Shown: piece after piece, positions 1-13,633 of the stretch
Layout: every line of letters starts with the position of its first letter
Position numbering within the stretch: the stretch's first letter is position 1
Assembly (NCBI GenBank): GCA_018398765.1
Contig: JAHBMJ010003384.1
Location: forward strand, 41,607 to 66,606
Source: Chromera velia
Taxonomy: Eukaryota > Sar > Chromeraceae
Length of the DNA: 25,000 nucleotides
Direction of reading: 5' to 3'
The notes under the pieces: generated by a model
The model's input: only the letters and a program-made list of their open reading frames with translations
Databases searched by the model: none
Told to the model about the DNA's origin: nothing
Made by a program: the position numbers and the translations under genes

Positions 1-248
1 CCCCCCCCTCGCCTCTCTCCGAAGTTCTGTTTCCCGTCGTTATCCTTTCTCTGCTCACAGACTCTGCTGCAAGGAGAGAGAGAAAACGGAAGACATCCCA
101 GGGTTCTCTACATCGACAAGCGGGAGCATGGTTGAGGGGATACGGGGGTCTCTGACGGCACATGCCGACTTCCTGATGGTGGTGGGGTGAAGGGATTGAT
201 GCTGATCAGTATTCTTCTTTTCTCTTTCTTTCGTCCGTCCGTCTGCAG
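1..248 (+). other. Intron tail upstream of the DFG exon
   Basis: Pyrimidine-rich blocks (1-60 and 220-246) end in a CTGCAG acceptor at 243-248, directly before the DFG exon. I searched for the kinase catalytic-loop (HRDLKPxN) codons and did not find them, so the preceding exon is probably off the left edge. A frame is open from 61 to 188 after a plausible CACAG acceptor, but its translation does not resemble the expected kinase segment. Confidence 0.5.
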
Positions 249-4911
<4,663 letters not shown>

Positions 4912-6480
4912 GTGTGAAGGAAGGAAGGAAGGAAGGAGGCCGCCTTCTTTTCAATGAGAGAGTTCATTCTTTGTTCTTTTCTGCGCAGGGTCCTGACTTC
5001 GCCTTTAGCTGTGAGTCGGCTTGTTTGTTTGTTTGATTGATTGATGAGAGAATACATCCATCCATTGAAGCGATGGGAGAGATCGTTTGATGAAAGAGAC
5101 GTGGGAGCAAAGAACTGATGAAGCCGGAAGTTGGAAAGAGGATAAAAGTCCAAAGAAAGTGGACTTAATTGTCTGGTTGCATGTGTGTGCGGATTTATAT
5201 GCGTTTGTTCAATCGCCGGCGTGTGGGACATTTGGCCCTTGAACCGTTAGACTCTTACTGTGTGTTTCTGTCGTTTCTGTTTCCGGTCTTGTGTCCGTTC
5301 TTTCTGTCCAGCCTTGTACTCTCTTATTTTCTTTGCTATCTCCGCACTTCCGATGCCTGACAAGAGAGGCGACAAGTTCAAACAAAGACACACACACCGG
5401 CTGACAGACATCTTTTTGTGTCCTCTTCTACAAAGGGGTCGGAGGGAGACGAGAGGGAGGGGGGGTAAGGTAAAGAGGGGGGTGGAGAAGGGAGCTAGAG
5501 AAGTAGCGATTCGGTCTCTTTCTCCCTTGTCGCTTTTTTCCTTGGGGTTTGAATTGAATTGGAAAAACAGATTTAATGTGCTCCGCAGCTGGGGCGAGGA
5601 GACAGCTCGAGAGACGCAGAGCGAGAGTGAGCAAGAGAGAGGGGGGGAGCGGTGGGTTTTGCAGCAGAACAGCCGACCGTCGACCAGCAGCGGGTAGGCA
5701 GGCAGTAACCATTCTTCCTTCTGCCTTCCTTTTTGCCTAGAGAGTTAATCGATTGAGGGTAAGTGTCAGAAGACCAACGAAAACACTGAAGAAAGGAAAA
5801 CGCAGTGTCTGTTCGAGCGTTCTGCTGACTGAGCGAGTGGCGGTGAGAGAGATGTTCTCCCCCAACGTGAAGAAAGAAGGCGCCAACGAGCGAGAGAGAG
5901 AGTTTTGTGAAGAGAAAAATGCACTGTAGACAACACGGCACCATGGCCTGGGGAGTGCCCCGTCTCTTCATCTGCTGAAGTGTCCACAAAGAAGAATAGC
6001 TTGAACTCAAATGTTGTTTGTTGAGTTCTGTTTGGTCATTCGATCTTCTTTCTAAGCGGAATGATGCCACACAGCTGATAAGCGAGGAGTGTGGATGGGA
6101 GGAGTTGGAAAAGTTCAGCGTTGGCTCCTCATACCGGAAGAAGTGTTTCTGTATGAATCGCACAGTCGGGTCTTTGTGGCAAAAGGAACAAGACTTGAAC
6201 CACACAGAAGAAGTCTGCGTGTCCATTGTGGAGCGAAGGGGGGGAGCCCATTGGTGCGCAAGTGGACGGAAGTGGTGGATTGCATTGGCATCCTTCTGGT
6301 CTGACTTAGGCAAGCATCGTGGGTGGGGGGCGCACATCGGAATTTATCTTATCAAGTATCGGTGGCTCTTTTCTAATTGGGAATTGTACGTCTCTACTTA
6401 TCTTATCACGACCGTGTGGCACAGATTGTGGGTCCATCGTGAAAGAGCAGCAAAAGAAGCCCTCACAGTAATTTGACTCA
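4912..6480. other. Probable MAPK 3' flank, no supported gene
   Basis: Begins with a (GGAA)n run at 4916-4937. A GCGCAG acceptor at 4988 and a CCGCAG acceptor at 5588 could serve extra terminal exons of the MAPK gene, but phases and stops do not give a convincing continuation. Two long frames overlap on opposite strands here: 6018-6476 (+), 152 codons and Trp-rich, and 5573-6337 (-), 254 codons. Neither shows a recognisable motif. Confidence 0.4.
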
Positions 6481-7643
6481 ACACCTTGTTCATCTGGTTG
6501 CAATGCTGTGCTGTGGGGTTTGTTTCTCTTATTTGGATGTGAGGTGCCTTCATCTTTCACTGGTGACTTGTTGCTAGACTTGTTGTCCGTCTACCTTCCT
6601 GCGTGCCTGTTTGGGTGTCATTTGAGATGCTTGCATGCATGCCTGTTCTCTCATCTCTTCGTCGCTGAGGCTTCGCTCGAAATCCTTTTTCATTGTGTAT
6701 GATCAATGATTGATGAGTTTCATAACCCGGACAGTGTGGACACAAGCCATGCACTTGCAATATGCATGCGGAGACTAGCACGCATAAACACACGTAGTGT
6801 GCACATTATCATACTTATATGCCGAGTTATGTGCAATAAGTGATAAGTGATTTAGTTGTGTCTGAGTCTGAGCACTGCATATCATGATCGCCGTTTTGTC
6901 TTATAAAGTATACGCATAGCAATATATATAGACACTAGTATGCAGTGCGTAGCTACTGAGTATTACTGAGATAGAATTATGATAGAATTTAGTAATTTTA
7001 GATGACTACAGTCAGACTACTGCTACATCTTAAAGTGATCTTCATATTTTTGACAAGAAAAAGGCTTAGATTCTAATTAATTGTAAATTATATTCTATCA
7101 GCTGCTTCAAAATAATGTATAGACAGTATAGTTAAAAGTGAATTGTATGTGAAATTCGGATTTTTGAGATATCGATCAAACTAGTTATCTATGTGAATAT
7201 TGCATATATTGGTGACACATATATATAAAAATTGTGTGATTAAATAGTTAAGCAAGTTGCCCTTAGACTCACCCCTTAGTCGCCGTTGTAAACCAAGCTG
7301 TGGAGCTTACTGTTCGCCCTGACTAGGATTCTTATATCGATTGCCATAAACCATAATGGAGTGCCCCTAAGTACCCCTAGGATAAGTGCCCCTTAAAGTT
7401 AGCTTGCATGACAGACGTCGTCTTAGCTGGGATAGGCTAGGATAGGCCGGGCCGGAGGCAGCTTAGCTTTGATTATATTAGCTAAGAAACAAGATTGTAT
7501 GCGCACTAGCTGAATCTCGTATAACATATTTTTTTATTTTATAGAGGGGAGAGGGGGTTCGTGTTTGTCAGAACTCTGTCCGTCTGTAATGACTCTGCAT
7601 GTCGATCTGTCTGACCAACTAGACTAGATCCGCCCCCCATAAA

Positions 7644-7675
7644 TGCGTATCATTGCGCGACTGACTAGCCTCACA
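7644..7675 (+). repeat. 32-bp direct repeat, copy 1
   Basis: Identical over 32 bases (starts TGCGTATCATTGCGCG) to 7892-7923, 248 bases away. The flanks differ: copy 1 runs into a T/G homopolymer stretch, copy 2 into unrelated GC-richer DNA. Too short to be an LTR by itself. Confidence 0.9.
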
Positions 7676-7891
7676 TCGTTATATTTTTTTAGGGGGGGGG
7701 CTCATATATGATATAAGAAGTTCTGTTATGCAAGGTTGCTATCTCCAGATACTTCCTGAATTACTGGCTTTCGATCATATAAAGGCTTAACTCACTGCTG
7801 ACTGCATGCATGCATGTAGCTTAATTACATGCATGATGCATGCAAATGCGCTCGAACTGCACGCATCTCAATACGGCCTGACATGCGGCTT

Positions 7892-7923
7892 TGCGTATCA
7901 TTGCGCGACTGACTAGCCTCACA
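7892..7923 (+). repeat. 32-bp direct repeat, copy 2
   Basis: Second identical copy of the 7644-7675 segment, in the same orientation. Confidence 0.9.
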
Positions 7924-8530
7924 ACGCTACGTGCTACCTCCTCCGTGAAGCCACGTCCACGCTGGCTTACCGAGAGAAGCTAGCCAGAGAAGAAAAGTGA
8001 ATTTTGTCATGTAACTCTTTAGGGCCCTGGAGTGATGATCGTTGATTAGATCATCGCTTTCCCTCACCTGCGAGGTTGTGGAAAATCAAAAATAACTTTT
8101 CTTTTCAAAGTTCTTTTTTTTCAACTCTCTCTAATTTCTGTTTTCAGAATTTCCCTTACCATCTTTTCTGTGGCTCTTCTTCTCTTTCATATCATCGACT
8201 CATAGTCCACTCCAGTCAAGTTATCACAACTCCCAACCGCCATCCGTACTAACTTCACCGTACACCTAGTGTACATGCCCCTTCCCCCTTCAAGGCCGCG
8301 TCCACGCTTGGTTAGAGAGAGTGTGATGCGTATGAGGACAACAACTGAGAAAAAAAAATCAGACAAAAAAGGGTGGAAAACAAAGATCGGCTTAAAACTG
8401 TCCTTCTGTTTATGGAGTTCACTGAATGCCATAGTACTGCATCTCCCAATCGGTCAGCCCCACAATTACCCCCGTCCCTCTCCCATCTGTTTTCTAGATC
8501 TGTTTTATCCGAGTCTCCTCTAGCTTCGTA

Positions 8531-8787
8531 CTACTGCTCTGATGGAGGCTGTTGACATATAAAAGACTGCATTGCGGTGCGGGCAGTCCGCATGCTCCTC
8601 ATCTGCCGCACTGCAGGTCTGACTTCTGGCATACATGGCATCACACCCCCTCCATTCCCATATATCCTAGCATATATCTCCCTATAAAATGTCTCCCCGG
8701 TCTGCCCATACCCACGACGTGCCAAAAACGTATCCCAGTTGGCTGTGCCAATTCCTTGGACATTTGGGATCAAGTCCTCCCTTCCCA
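8531..8787 (-). CDS. Possible terminal exon, unknown protein
   Basis: On the minus strand a good 3' splice site (pyrimidine tract ending TTTTTAG) sits directly before an open frame of about 85 codons that ends in TAG at 8531-8533. The translation is of balanced composition and includes GTANWDTFLARRGYGQTG and ETFYREIYARIYGNGGG, unlike the low-complexity shadows nearby. There is no in-frame ATG near the 5' end, so if it is real it needs an upstream exon, which I could not find. No family is recognised; it may be part of a mobile-element protein. Confidence 0.3.
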
Positions 8788-9399
8788 ACTAAAAACGAAA
8801 AGACACATCCTCCCAATACTCATGCTGGAGCAGATCATACGGTGGGACTGGCGTCTTTGGTTTTCCATAGGCTGCTCGCCTTCTCTCTTTCTTTTTGTTC
8901 TTCGCCTCCATTCTCTCTTGCTAACGCCTGGCCTGACGAGACAATTTAGCGATAGGTGGGCAGGGAAATGACTTTGATCATGGGAATCCAGGGAAAGCAG
9001 AGAGACAGAAACAGAAGCGCCAAAAGAAAAAGGAGAGAAAGAGGCAGGCAAAGCATGAAAGGGAGATGCTGACTGTGAGGTAAACGAAGGAGACAGACAG
9101 CCCTTGGTCCCCTTTGCCTCCAATCAGTGAGGGAGTGGAGGAACCTGCAGTCCCGTCTGATGGTTTGACACTAGTTGAGTTGCAGAGACGGATTATGGAT
9201 TTGCTCTCTCAGTTCCCAACTCCCCGCAACTTTCAAGTCCATACAACGACTCAAACAAGTCTTTTCCTACACCTCCTTCTTCCTTCTTACTCTTTTCGAT
9301 CCGACACAGCTCCATAATTGGAACGGGCTCATACTTTTGACCATCTGAGCCATCACAGGGGAGCTCTGACCAAAATCAAAAGTCGTCTAAGACATCGCA

Positions 9400-9907
9400 A
9401 AACAGACAGACAAATACAGACAGACAGACAGACAGACAAATAGAGTCAGACAGACAGATAAACAGAGACAGACAGACTAGCAGACAGACAGACATACAGA
9501 GACAAACAGACAGACAGACAAACAGGGACAGGCAGACAGAAAAACAGAGATAAACAGATAGACAGACAGTCAGACAGCTAGACAGACAAACAGAGACAGA
9601 CAGACAAACAGAGATAGACAGACAAACACAGATACACAGACACACAGACACATACAGACAGAGTCTGATAAACAGACAGACAGACAGATATAGACAGACA
9701 GACAGACAATTTAAAAAAAAGATAGACAGACAGACAGACAGTTAGACAGCTAGGCTAAGACAGACAAACAAAGACAGACAGAGACAAACAGACAGAGAGA
9801 GAAAGACAGACAGACAGTCAGACAGATAGACAGACAGACAGCTAGACAGACAAACAGAGACAGACAGATAAACAGAGACAGACAGACAAACACAGACACA
9901 CAGACAC

Positions 9908-9940
<33 letters not shown>

Positions 9941-10411
9941 CAGATAGATAGACAAAGAAAGATAGATAGACAGACAGACAGTCAAACAGTCAAACAGCTA
10001 GGCTAAGACAGACAGACAGAGACAGACAGAGACAAACAGAGAGAGAGAGAGAGACAGATAGACAGATAGACAGACAAACAAAGAGACAAACACAGATAAA
10101 CAGACAGACGGACAGACAGAGAAAGACAGACAAACAGACAGACAGTCAGACAGCTAGAAAGACAACAAACAGACAGATAGCGATAGATAGACAGACAGGC
10201 AGACAGACAGACAGACAGATATAAACAGAAACAGGCAAACAAACAGATAGACAAACAGAGACAGACAGACAGACAGGCAGACAGGGACAGACAGAAATAG
10301 ACAGACACTGTCAGACAGTCTGACTCAGACAGAGAGACAGACAGACAGAGACAGACAAACAAACAGTCAGACAAACAGACAGACAGACAAACAAACACAG
10401 ACAGACAGACT
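9400..10411. repeat. ~1 kb imperfect (GACA)n satellite-like array
   Basis: About a kilobase dominated by GACA units, interspersed with AAACA, GATA and GAGACA variants. Longer segments also recur, such as CAGCTAGACAGACAAACAGAG-type stretches near 9578 and 9840 and the CAGCTAGGCTAAGACAGA type near 9748 and 9995. That suggests higher-order duplication on top of the tetramer. Cys/Leu/Ser-rich minus-strand frames across it are repeat artefacts. Confidence 0.93.
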
Positions 10412-10426
10412 AGTCAGAACCTTGCT

Positions 10427-10505
10427 TCTATGGCGCACATGCAGTACTGGTTAGGATGAGAGGCTGGGACTGAGAGATCCCGGGTTCCAGTCCTAGCACC
10501 AGTAG
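10427..10505 (+). mobile_element. tRNA-derived SINE head (A box and B box)
   Basis: An RNA polymerase III type-2 promoter pattern: a TGGTTAGGATG A-box-like segment at 10448-10458 and GGTTCCAGTCC (fits GGTTCNANNCC) at 10483-10493, about 35 bases apart. The surrounding sequence (CACATG...GGTTAGGAT...CCCGGGTTC) recalls tRNA-Glu, but acceptor and anticodon stems do not pair well. I therefore read it as a tRNA-derived SINE head or tRNA relic rather than a working tRNA. It directly follows the GACA array. Confidence 0.55.
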
Positions 10506-10525
10506 AATTCCAAAATAAATACATC

Positions 10526-10780
10526 CGAATAAAGCGCGGTCTAAAATCGATGAAACCGAATAAGACCCGGTCTGAAATTGAAGAAAGAAAGAAGCGCAAT
10601 CAAAAATTGAGACGTCGAATAGTGCGTGGTCCAAAATCAAAGTACCCGAAATTATATTCAATACCACGCGGTCTAAGCTCAGAATACCCGATTATGCCCG
10701 GTCGATTTCTGCGCAGTCTAAATTTAAATTTAAGCGCGGCAATTATTCGGCTCTGAAGTTAAATAATCGCCCGGTCTTGT
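10526..10780. repeat. Degenerate ~30-bp tandem repeats after the SINE head
   Basis: The core CGCGGTCTAAAAT / CCCGGTCTGAAAT recurs with its GGT(C) at about 10540, 10571, 10600, 10630, 10672, 10702 and 10775, mostly at steps of 29-31 bases. Units are preceded by CGAATAA-like or CCGA(A)TTA-like bases. Minus-strand translation shows the same periodicity (ILDHALF/ILDRALF), which comes from the DNA repeat. Confidence 0.65.
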
Positions 10781-10790
10781 TAGACTGTCG

Positions 10791-11736
10791 TATGTGTAAA
10801 ATTGGATCACACAAGAAAAATTAAAATCCAGATTTTTTTAAAAAGACCTCAATCTGAGATCGTCAGTCATCTCGGGAGGTCCGACACCATCAGAATTGCC
10901 TCTCTAAAGCCAACCTCCAAAGTTGAGCAAAAACACGAAGATCTGCACTCGATATTGACATGAAATTAACTGATAGATGATTGGTCCTAGCGCCATAGAT
11001 TAAACTTTCTTGAATTTAACCTCTAACTCTTCAGACACTTAGGACTATCTTGGAGCCTCACTGGAGTCTAACTAGCATCACTTCTCTTTGTCGATAATGA
11101 GGGCTTCCACTAGCTCTAAGACTTGACAAAGTAAAACAAGTCTCAATCGCATCGATCCTCAGCGGACCCGCTGGGAGGTGGAGGTTTGGTTGAGAGCCAG
11201 GCCTGGTGAGCGCAGACTCGTATGGGGGTGTGTGAATCCACGGGATCGGGGGGGCACGACCGGCACCACCGGCCTAGGAAGGCATGCTGCATAAGAGAGT
11301 ACCTGGGTAGGGTAAGCCGGATAGGGGAGCCTCGCGTGGGACTCTAATGCACGCATTCCGGAGAGTTATTGTAGCCAGCGGTTCCAGCATAGGAATGTAT
11401 CATACATGGATCCGGGCCGACGTGACGTGCACGTAGCTCGGATGGCAGTACAGCAAGCGGCCCGGTCGGGGATCGTGAGCTAGAGGGTGTGTCTCGGAAA
11501 ATTTATAGAAGGAATTTCCCAGACGGTCAGACAGAAGTCAAGACAGAGAGTTGTATGGATCGATAGCAGTAGCGAATGCCCCTCTTTGCTATACAAGTTC
11601 TTACTTTATATTTGCATAGCTCCAGATTTATAATGGTATTTGAATACTATTTATAAGACCATGATACTATATTTATATGACCATGTATCAGGCATATACA
11701 TGCTTGGCTTGGTATGCAAACTTATCTAAATCTTTG
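10791..11736. other. Non-coding stretch with a GC-rich islet
   Basis: No supported gene. 10791-11150 is AT-leaning, with an imperfect hairpin at about 10845-10884. About 11150-11500 is distinctly GC-rich (GGxxG-rich, several CpGs) between AT-rich flanks. 11560-11735 is AT-rich. Confidence 0.5.
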
Positions 11737-11773
11737 AGTGCCTTTTAATGAGTCAGTAGCGGTGATAGAGGGG

Positions 11774-11947
11774 ATGAGTTTGGTTCAAATACAGTTAGAT
11801 GGATCTCTTTACCGGTGGTTTATAGGGTTTAGTAGTACTGTTGTGCCATTATTGTTGGGTATACCAATGATGCAATTCCTTCGTGTTACTTCGTGTTTTG
11901 TACTAGAAGGTTTCATGTTTTTTGAAAAGAAAGTATGTATGGTTTAA
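11774..11947 (+). CDS. Small unknown ORF (hydrophobic)
   Basis: An ATG-started frame of 57 codons (TAA at 11945-11947). An upstream GTG in the same frame would add 12 codons. It has balanced composition with a hydrophobic central stretch (FSSTVVPLLLGIPMMQFL). It is in the same frame as the nuclease-like ORF 100 bases downstream, separated by TAA and TGA. No family is recognised; it may be part of the same mobile element or chance in AT-rich DNA. Confidence 0.2.
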   Translation: MSLVQIQLDGSLYRWFIGFSSTVVPLLLGIPMMQFLRVTSCFVLEGFMFFEKKVCMV

Positions 11948-12052
11948 AAAAAGGCGCCTACCTCTTTAAGTAAGAAACACTATTGAATTGTTTTTTTTTT
12001 ACATTATTTGATACATTTCACATACAACCTCTATGAAACAATAAGTAAAATT

Positions 12053-12355
12053 ATGCCTACTGCAGGAGGAGCTATCGACTGTCTTCTGAACGTCAACCGC
12101 CCAGTGCTCTATGCATTCGAAAATCCACTCATCAGAAATCTAGTGTTGGTCAAGATCGGGAGTACCTACAAAAATCCTGGTCAGCAGTTTAACGAATATT
12201 ATTTATGCTACCCTTGGGGGGTGTCTGTGATTTGTATACTCGTTTTGCCGCCCACAATGAGCAAAACCCATCTAGAGCATCTTGAAAAACTACTGCTTAA
12301 ACTCTTAACTGAATACCGGCTAAAGAGCCTGATCCGTTGGTTTGAGTCCCGCTAA
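12053..12355 (+). CDS. T5orf172/MUG113-like (GIY-YIG-type) nuclease ORF
   Basis: 100 codons from ATG 12053 to TAA 12353-12355; a CTGCAG at 12059-12064 could instead be a splice acceptor. The order of motifs fits the T5orf172/MUG113 relatives of GIY-YIG endonucleases: VLYAFENP near the start, then VKIGST, then a helix with LEHLEKLLLKLL, then YRLKSLIRWFE. These correspond to the family's YxFxNP, KIG(R/K)T, E..xH/E..L and R..EWF blocks. Such proteins are common in phages, large DNA viruses and fungal or protist genomes as mobile or DNA-processing nucleases; catalysis here is inferred. The same frame continues open from 12362 to TGA 12658-12660 after TAA and TAG. It sits 430 bases left of the inverted-repeat element in an AT-rich islet. 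Confidence 0.5.
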   Translation: MPTAGGAIDCLLNVNRPVLYAFENPLIRNLVLVKIGSTYKNPGQQFNEYYLCYPWGVSVICILVLPPTMSKTHLEHLEKLLLKLLTEYRLKSLIRWFESR

Positions 12356-12788
12356 GAATAGCTCATCAATGTCTCATGGAAACATGTTCTCACAACGTTT
12401 CGGACATTTCGCGACAACATCGTCAAAAACGTATACCGAACCAATTCATATCTCTTATGGTCCGACTATCATTTTTCCTCAGAGTATGTTTTAGATCCAG
12501 GGTATACTGTATCACTTAACGCAGCTGATCAGCCAAATTCAATACAACAAAAAAATATAGTACCGTCTGCAGTTGCACTGAGTTTTAGGGAAAAGGAAGA
12601 AAGTAAAAGGATATGTATGAGCTCTAACGGTATCGAACAACAGAACAAGCAAAACAGATGACAGTCCAAGAGCTGCGGTAGGCAGCAGGGTTTAATTATG
12701 AATTACTGAACGAATACTTTAAAGTCAAAGGTGTACCCACTGCTAGAGGTAGCCAAGCAGTCACATCCCAGCAGTCACTATCACCTAT

Positions 12789-12986
12789 GCGATAATGGTC
12801 CCTATTTGGGGCTCTCAGATCATGGTAAAAAAAAATTAAAAACACTTTGTATAGTAAAATTAAGCCTATATTTAGCATGGTTATGACTTTTTTTAACACT
12901 TTTAAAGGTTTTTTATATATTCTAGCTTGTTTAAAAGTTTATATATTTGCCTTAAAAAAGCTTTAAAAAGGCTTTCTAACTATAGC
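12789..12986 (+). repeat. Left terminal inverted repeat
   Basis: Aligns with the reverse complement of 13418-13620 along nearly its whole length, by eye around 85-90% identical, with one ~11-base gap near the outer end. Confidence 0.85.
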
Positions 12987-13417
12987 TGCAATATAGACGG
13001 GGGCAGGTCCTCTGGAGCGCAGGGGGAGTTCCTTGGATTGCCAGTGCCTGAGACTGGCAATACACAGGATCAACAGATAGAAAACAATGATGCAGATAAC
13101 AAAGACAATACACAGCTTGTATCTCTTGGCATTGCACTATTATTGGTAAAAGACAATATGCTTATAACGGGGCACTGCATGGTAGATAGAGAGATCTGAG
13201 TGGGTGAGTGGGGGTGCCGGGTAGGGCGGTGGGCGGCGGCGGGGCCTCAGCGTCAGTGCGGGGGCTAAGCATGCAATTTCGAAGGCTTACTAGATCTAGG
13301 TATATAATTCTGTGTGCCAAATATTTGATAGATGCTGGCGTTTTTATGGAAATACCCCTAGCTAGCCTACATTTTTATCTTATGATGATTGCCACCTCCA
13401 TGATACGTATGTTGCTC

Positions 13418-13620
13418 CCATAGTTGGGAAGCCTTTTTAAAGCTTTTTTAAGGCAAATATATAATCTTTTAAACAAGCTAGAACATGTAAAAAAACCTTT
13501 AAAAGGGTTAAAAAAGTCATAACTATGCTATATATAGGCTTAATTTTGCTATACAAAGTGTTTTTAATTTTTTTACCATCTGAGAGCCCCTTATATAGGC
13601 GAAATAAGGTCCATTATCAC
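13418..13620 (-). repeat. Right terminal inverted repeat
   Basis: Mirror of 12789-12986. The element ends here with CCATTATCAC, and base composition changes sharply to GC-balanced coding-like DNA at 13621. Confidence 0.85.
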
Positions 13621-13633
13621 AATGTCATACTAG

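Larger units (their letters stand above)
6481..8530. other. AT-rich intergenic DNA
   Basis: No frame of coding character is seen. Around 6800-7240 it is strongly AT-rich; 7250-7480 has CCCCTTA/CCCCTAA-rich stretches; 7804-7850 is a cluster of TGCATG palindromes; 7644-7675 and 7892-7923 are a direct repeat. From 7930 to 8530 there is a pyrimidine-rich stretch and two loosely similar CGTCCACGC-containing segments (about 7950 and 8296). Confidence 0.6.
12789..13620. mobile_element. Long-TIR DNA transposon (non-autonomous)
   Basis: The ends are inverted repeats of about 200 bases: left 12789-12986, right 13418-13620. The outermost bases are G(C/T)GATAATGG on both ends, followed by GGGGCTCTCAGAT, a shared run with AAAACACTTTGTATAG, and an inner block with CTTAAAAAAGCTTTAAAAAGGC. 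The right arm has an extra ~11 bases near its tip. The central ~430 bases include a GC-rich patch (13200-13270) and no transposase motif. The long TIRs resemble MULE-type or foldback elements. I found no clear target-site duplication. Confidence 0.8.

Noticed and set aside
61-188. Possible upstream MAPK exon
   Set aside because: It has an acceptor-like CACAG and stays open, but the peptide lacks the catalytic-loop residues expected just before DFG and the phase does not join cleanly.
5573-6337. 254-codon minus-strand frame
   Set aside because: No recognisable motif, odd His/Ser/Cys-rich composition, overlap with an equally unsupported plus frame (6018-6476). Length alone is not enough.
6018-6476. 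152-codon plus-strand frame
   Set aside because: Very Trp/Arg-rich, no family features, no splice context, and it overlaps an opposing long frame.
9086-9317. Plus-strand frame containing LTLVELQRRIMDLLSQFP
   Set aside because: Locally protein-like, but short, with no start, partner exon or recognised family; it may be a relic of a mobile-element protein.
9376-10398. Cys/Leu/Ser-rich minus-strand frames
   Set aside because: Direct translation of the GACA repeat; any such repeat stays open in that frame.
9400-10411. CRISPR-like array
   Set aside because: The repeats are tetranucleotide-based without unique spacers of constant length, and the genome is eukaryotic.
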